Assembly (NCBI GenBank): GCA_964387885.1
Contig: CAYLYZ010000006.1
Span: forward strand, 1 to 64,000
Direction: 5' to 3'
DNA from: JABGPL01 sp964387885
GTDB taxonomy: Bacteria; Electryoneota; AABM5-125-24; Hatepunaeales; Hatepunaeaceae
DNA length: 64,000 nt
The position numbers and the translations under genes were made by a program. Below, in pieces: positions 62,966-64,000 of the stretch; within the stretch, counting starts at the first letter, position 1, and each line of letters begins with the position of its first letter. The notes under the pieces were generated by a model. That model had not been told where the DNA came from and made no database searches. It saw only the letters and a list, made by a program, of their open reading frames with translations.

Positions 62966-63850
62966 AGTTTAACAACATTCGGTACTTGACTTCAGGCACA
63001 GCTTCAGATTTCTTCAGCATTGGTTACTCGCACCGCAACAGCATTACATACTGCACAAATTCAAGCATTACTTCAGTTTGATCAAACAGTACAACTTTCG
63101 GCATTGACTACAGCACGGTTTACTTCGCACTGATTCAGAACTGCTCCGGAATTAACAACAGCACAGCATCCAGCAACCGGATTGGTTAACAACACAACAA
63201 CAGATTTACTTCAAGCACTGCAAACAGCCCGACTCACAGCACTACACCTTTAAGCACAACATCAGATTTACTACAGCATTATCTCACAAGCACAGAACAC
63301 AGCAAGACTTCGTACAGGTTAACAGCACTACTTACAGATCAGCATCAAGCACGATATTCAGAACAGCTTTCAGCACGATTTACTTTGCACAGCTTCAGAC
63401 AAACACCAGATTTTCTTCATGCACAGCTAACAGAACGACCCGGATTTGCCAACACGCACAACATCAGATTTACTTCAGGCAAGGTTTTCAGCTCAGCACA
63501 CAGCACGGTTTACTTAGCATAACTTCAGATCAGCTCCGGAATTTCTTACAAGCACTGCACCAGCACTACCCAGGAGTACCAACGAGCGCAACAACAGTAC
63601 AGCTTCAAGCACGGTTCCTTGCACTGCTAACTGTATTCTCTTCAGCACGGTTTACTCGCACAGTTGACAGTTCAACAACAGACTAACTCCAAGCACAGAA
63701 TCAGCATAGCTCCAGGGTGGTTTCTCACACAACAACAGCACAGCTTCAAGCACGGTTACTCGCACAGCAACTGCAGTTTACAGACTCGTTTGTACGTATG
63801 GTTGCACTGGTTACAAGCACAACGTGTTGAGGGGTTTCGCACAAATGAAT
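62966..63850 (+). repeat. Degenerate, G-poor non-coding repeat array (possible long ncRNA)
   Basis: About 0.9 kb of sequence without a credible gene, poor in G on this strand. It is dominated by AGCAC, TTCAG, AACAACAG and TTTACTT words. A 23-24 base unit close to CAGCACGGTTTACTCGCAC recurs near 63015, 63111, 63371, 63501, 63606, 63643 and 63747. A second unit, ACATCAGATTTACTTCA, recurs near 63198, 63258, 63403 and 63460. A third, GCTCCGGAATT, occurs near 63142 and 63533. Spacings between GCAC words often fall near 12, 24 or 35. The array lies between converging genes, downstream of the sigma-54 promoter. Confidence 0.7.
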
Positions 63851-63890
63851 GAACGTGTGTATTAAGGTGGACGGGAGTTTCTTCTGAAAT

Positions 63891-64000
63891 TCAGACGATT
63901 CTCAACTCCTGAACCTTATACATGTTCGCCGGTTTGGGATGTGTAACGGTATCAGGCTCTCGCTTGATTCCGACAATTATCACTAATGCAAGCCACTGAG
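63891..64000 (-). CDS. C-terminal end of a gene running off the window
   Basis: From the right edge, an open frame of 35 residues reads 'QWLALVIIVGIKREPDTVTH', then a basic, hydrophilic end finishing 'ELRIV', with a stop at 63891-63893. It looks like a membrane helix followed by a short tail. Too little is present to name it. It shows that the repeat array lies in a convergent gap. Confidence 0.35.
   Translation of the reverse strand, partial: QWLALVIIVGIKREPDTVTHPKPANMYKVQELRIV

Noticed and set aside
62966..63850. CRISPR array
   Set aside because: Units are degenerate, overlap in type and have no fixed repeat/spacer alternation, and there is no cas gene.
62966..63850. Decayed repeat-protein gene
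   Set aside because: Unit lengths vary (23, 24, 34, 35), stops occur in all frames on both strands, and the G-depletion is uniform instead of codon-phased. Not fully excluded.
63664..63852. 62-residue open frame inside the repeat array
   Set aside because: Low-complexity Gln/Ser/His-rich product that follows from the repeat composition; it has no ribosome site and does not repeat in other units.
1..64000. tRNA or rRNA genes
   Set aside because: I looked for T-arm words (GGTTCGA, GTTCAAATC) outside genes and found none in a cloverleaf context.

Overview
The window looks like a piece of chromosome from an uncultivated Gram-negative bacterium of the Fibrobacterota-Chlorobiota-Bacteroidota (FCB) superphylum or a nearby candidate phylum. 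Seven large secreted proteins end in the 'YPNPFN...G.Y' carboxy-terminal domain of type IX secretion (T9SS) cargo. They sit among DUF4159/DUF4175, flotillin, Dus, L28, Ddl/MurF, pyruvate phosphate dikinase and EtfAB genes. No rRNA, tRNA, CRISPR array or prophage was seen. Phylum-level placement is inference from gene content only.

Layout. 1-3.4 kb: a truncated and a complete parallel beta-helix protein. 3.7-13.4 kb: YdjM-like membrane protein, DUF4175 and DUF4159 (overlapping), a DctM-like permease, a lipoprotein gamma-glutamyltransferase and Dus. 13.4-21 kb: ribosomal protein L28 with a long acidic tail, M42 peptidase, SPOR protein, LapA-like protein, a six-FnIII lipoprotein and biotin carboxylase. 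21-29.5 kb: three T9SS cargo proteins, two of them a tandem duplication. 30-32 kb: NfeD-like protein plus flotillin. 32.1-41 kb: an accessory, repeat-rich zone with a DUF3365 hybrid histidine kinase, another cargo protein, a REP-associated tyrosine transposase (RAYT) and unknown genes. 41-49.6 kb: cargo proteins and a CapA-like metallophosphatase. 50-53.6 kb: a CHAT protease/NB-ARC/TPR protein, an NLR-like candidate immune factor. 54-57 kb: Ddl and a membrane-anchored MurF-like ligase. 57-62.8 kb: pyruvate phosphate dikinase, EtfB, EtfA and a DUF5683-like protein. 62.8-63.9 kb: a convergent non-coding region.

The intergenic DNA is the most unusual part. Nearly every long spacer carries short palindromes that fall into several families. 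Each family keeps its loop or flank and varies its stem in a compensatory way. One family has a loop CTACTTGTTG and a GTGTGG edge. It brackets the RAYT gene, occurs as inverted pairs, and may bound a larger cassette at 39156-41018 that has a shrunken relative at 32118-32473. A composite set of these palindromes is repeated in direct orientation on both sides of the CHAT/NB-ARC gene.

The best candidate for an undescribed element is at 62879-63850. A textbook sigma-54 promoter (TGGCACG-N4-TTGCA) points into about 0.9 kb of non-coding, G-poor sequence. That sequence is built from degenerate 23-24 bp units around CAGCACGGTTTACT-CGCAC. It could be a sigma-54-controlled long non-coding RNA or a DNA-binding array.
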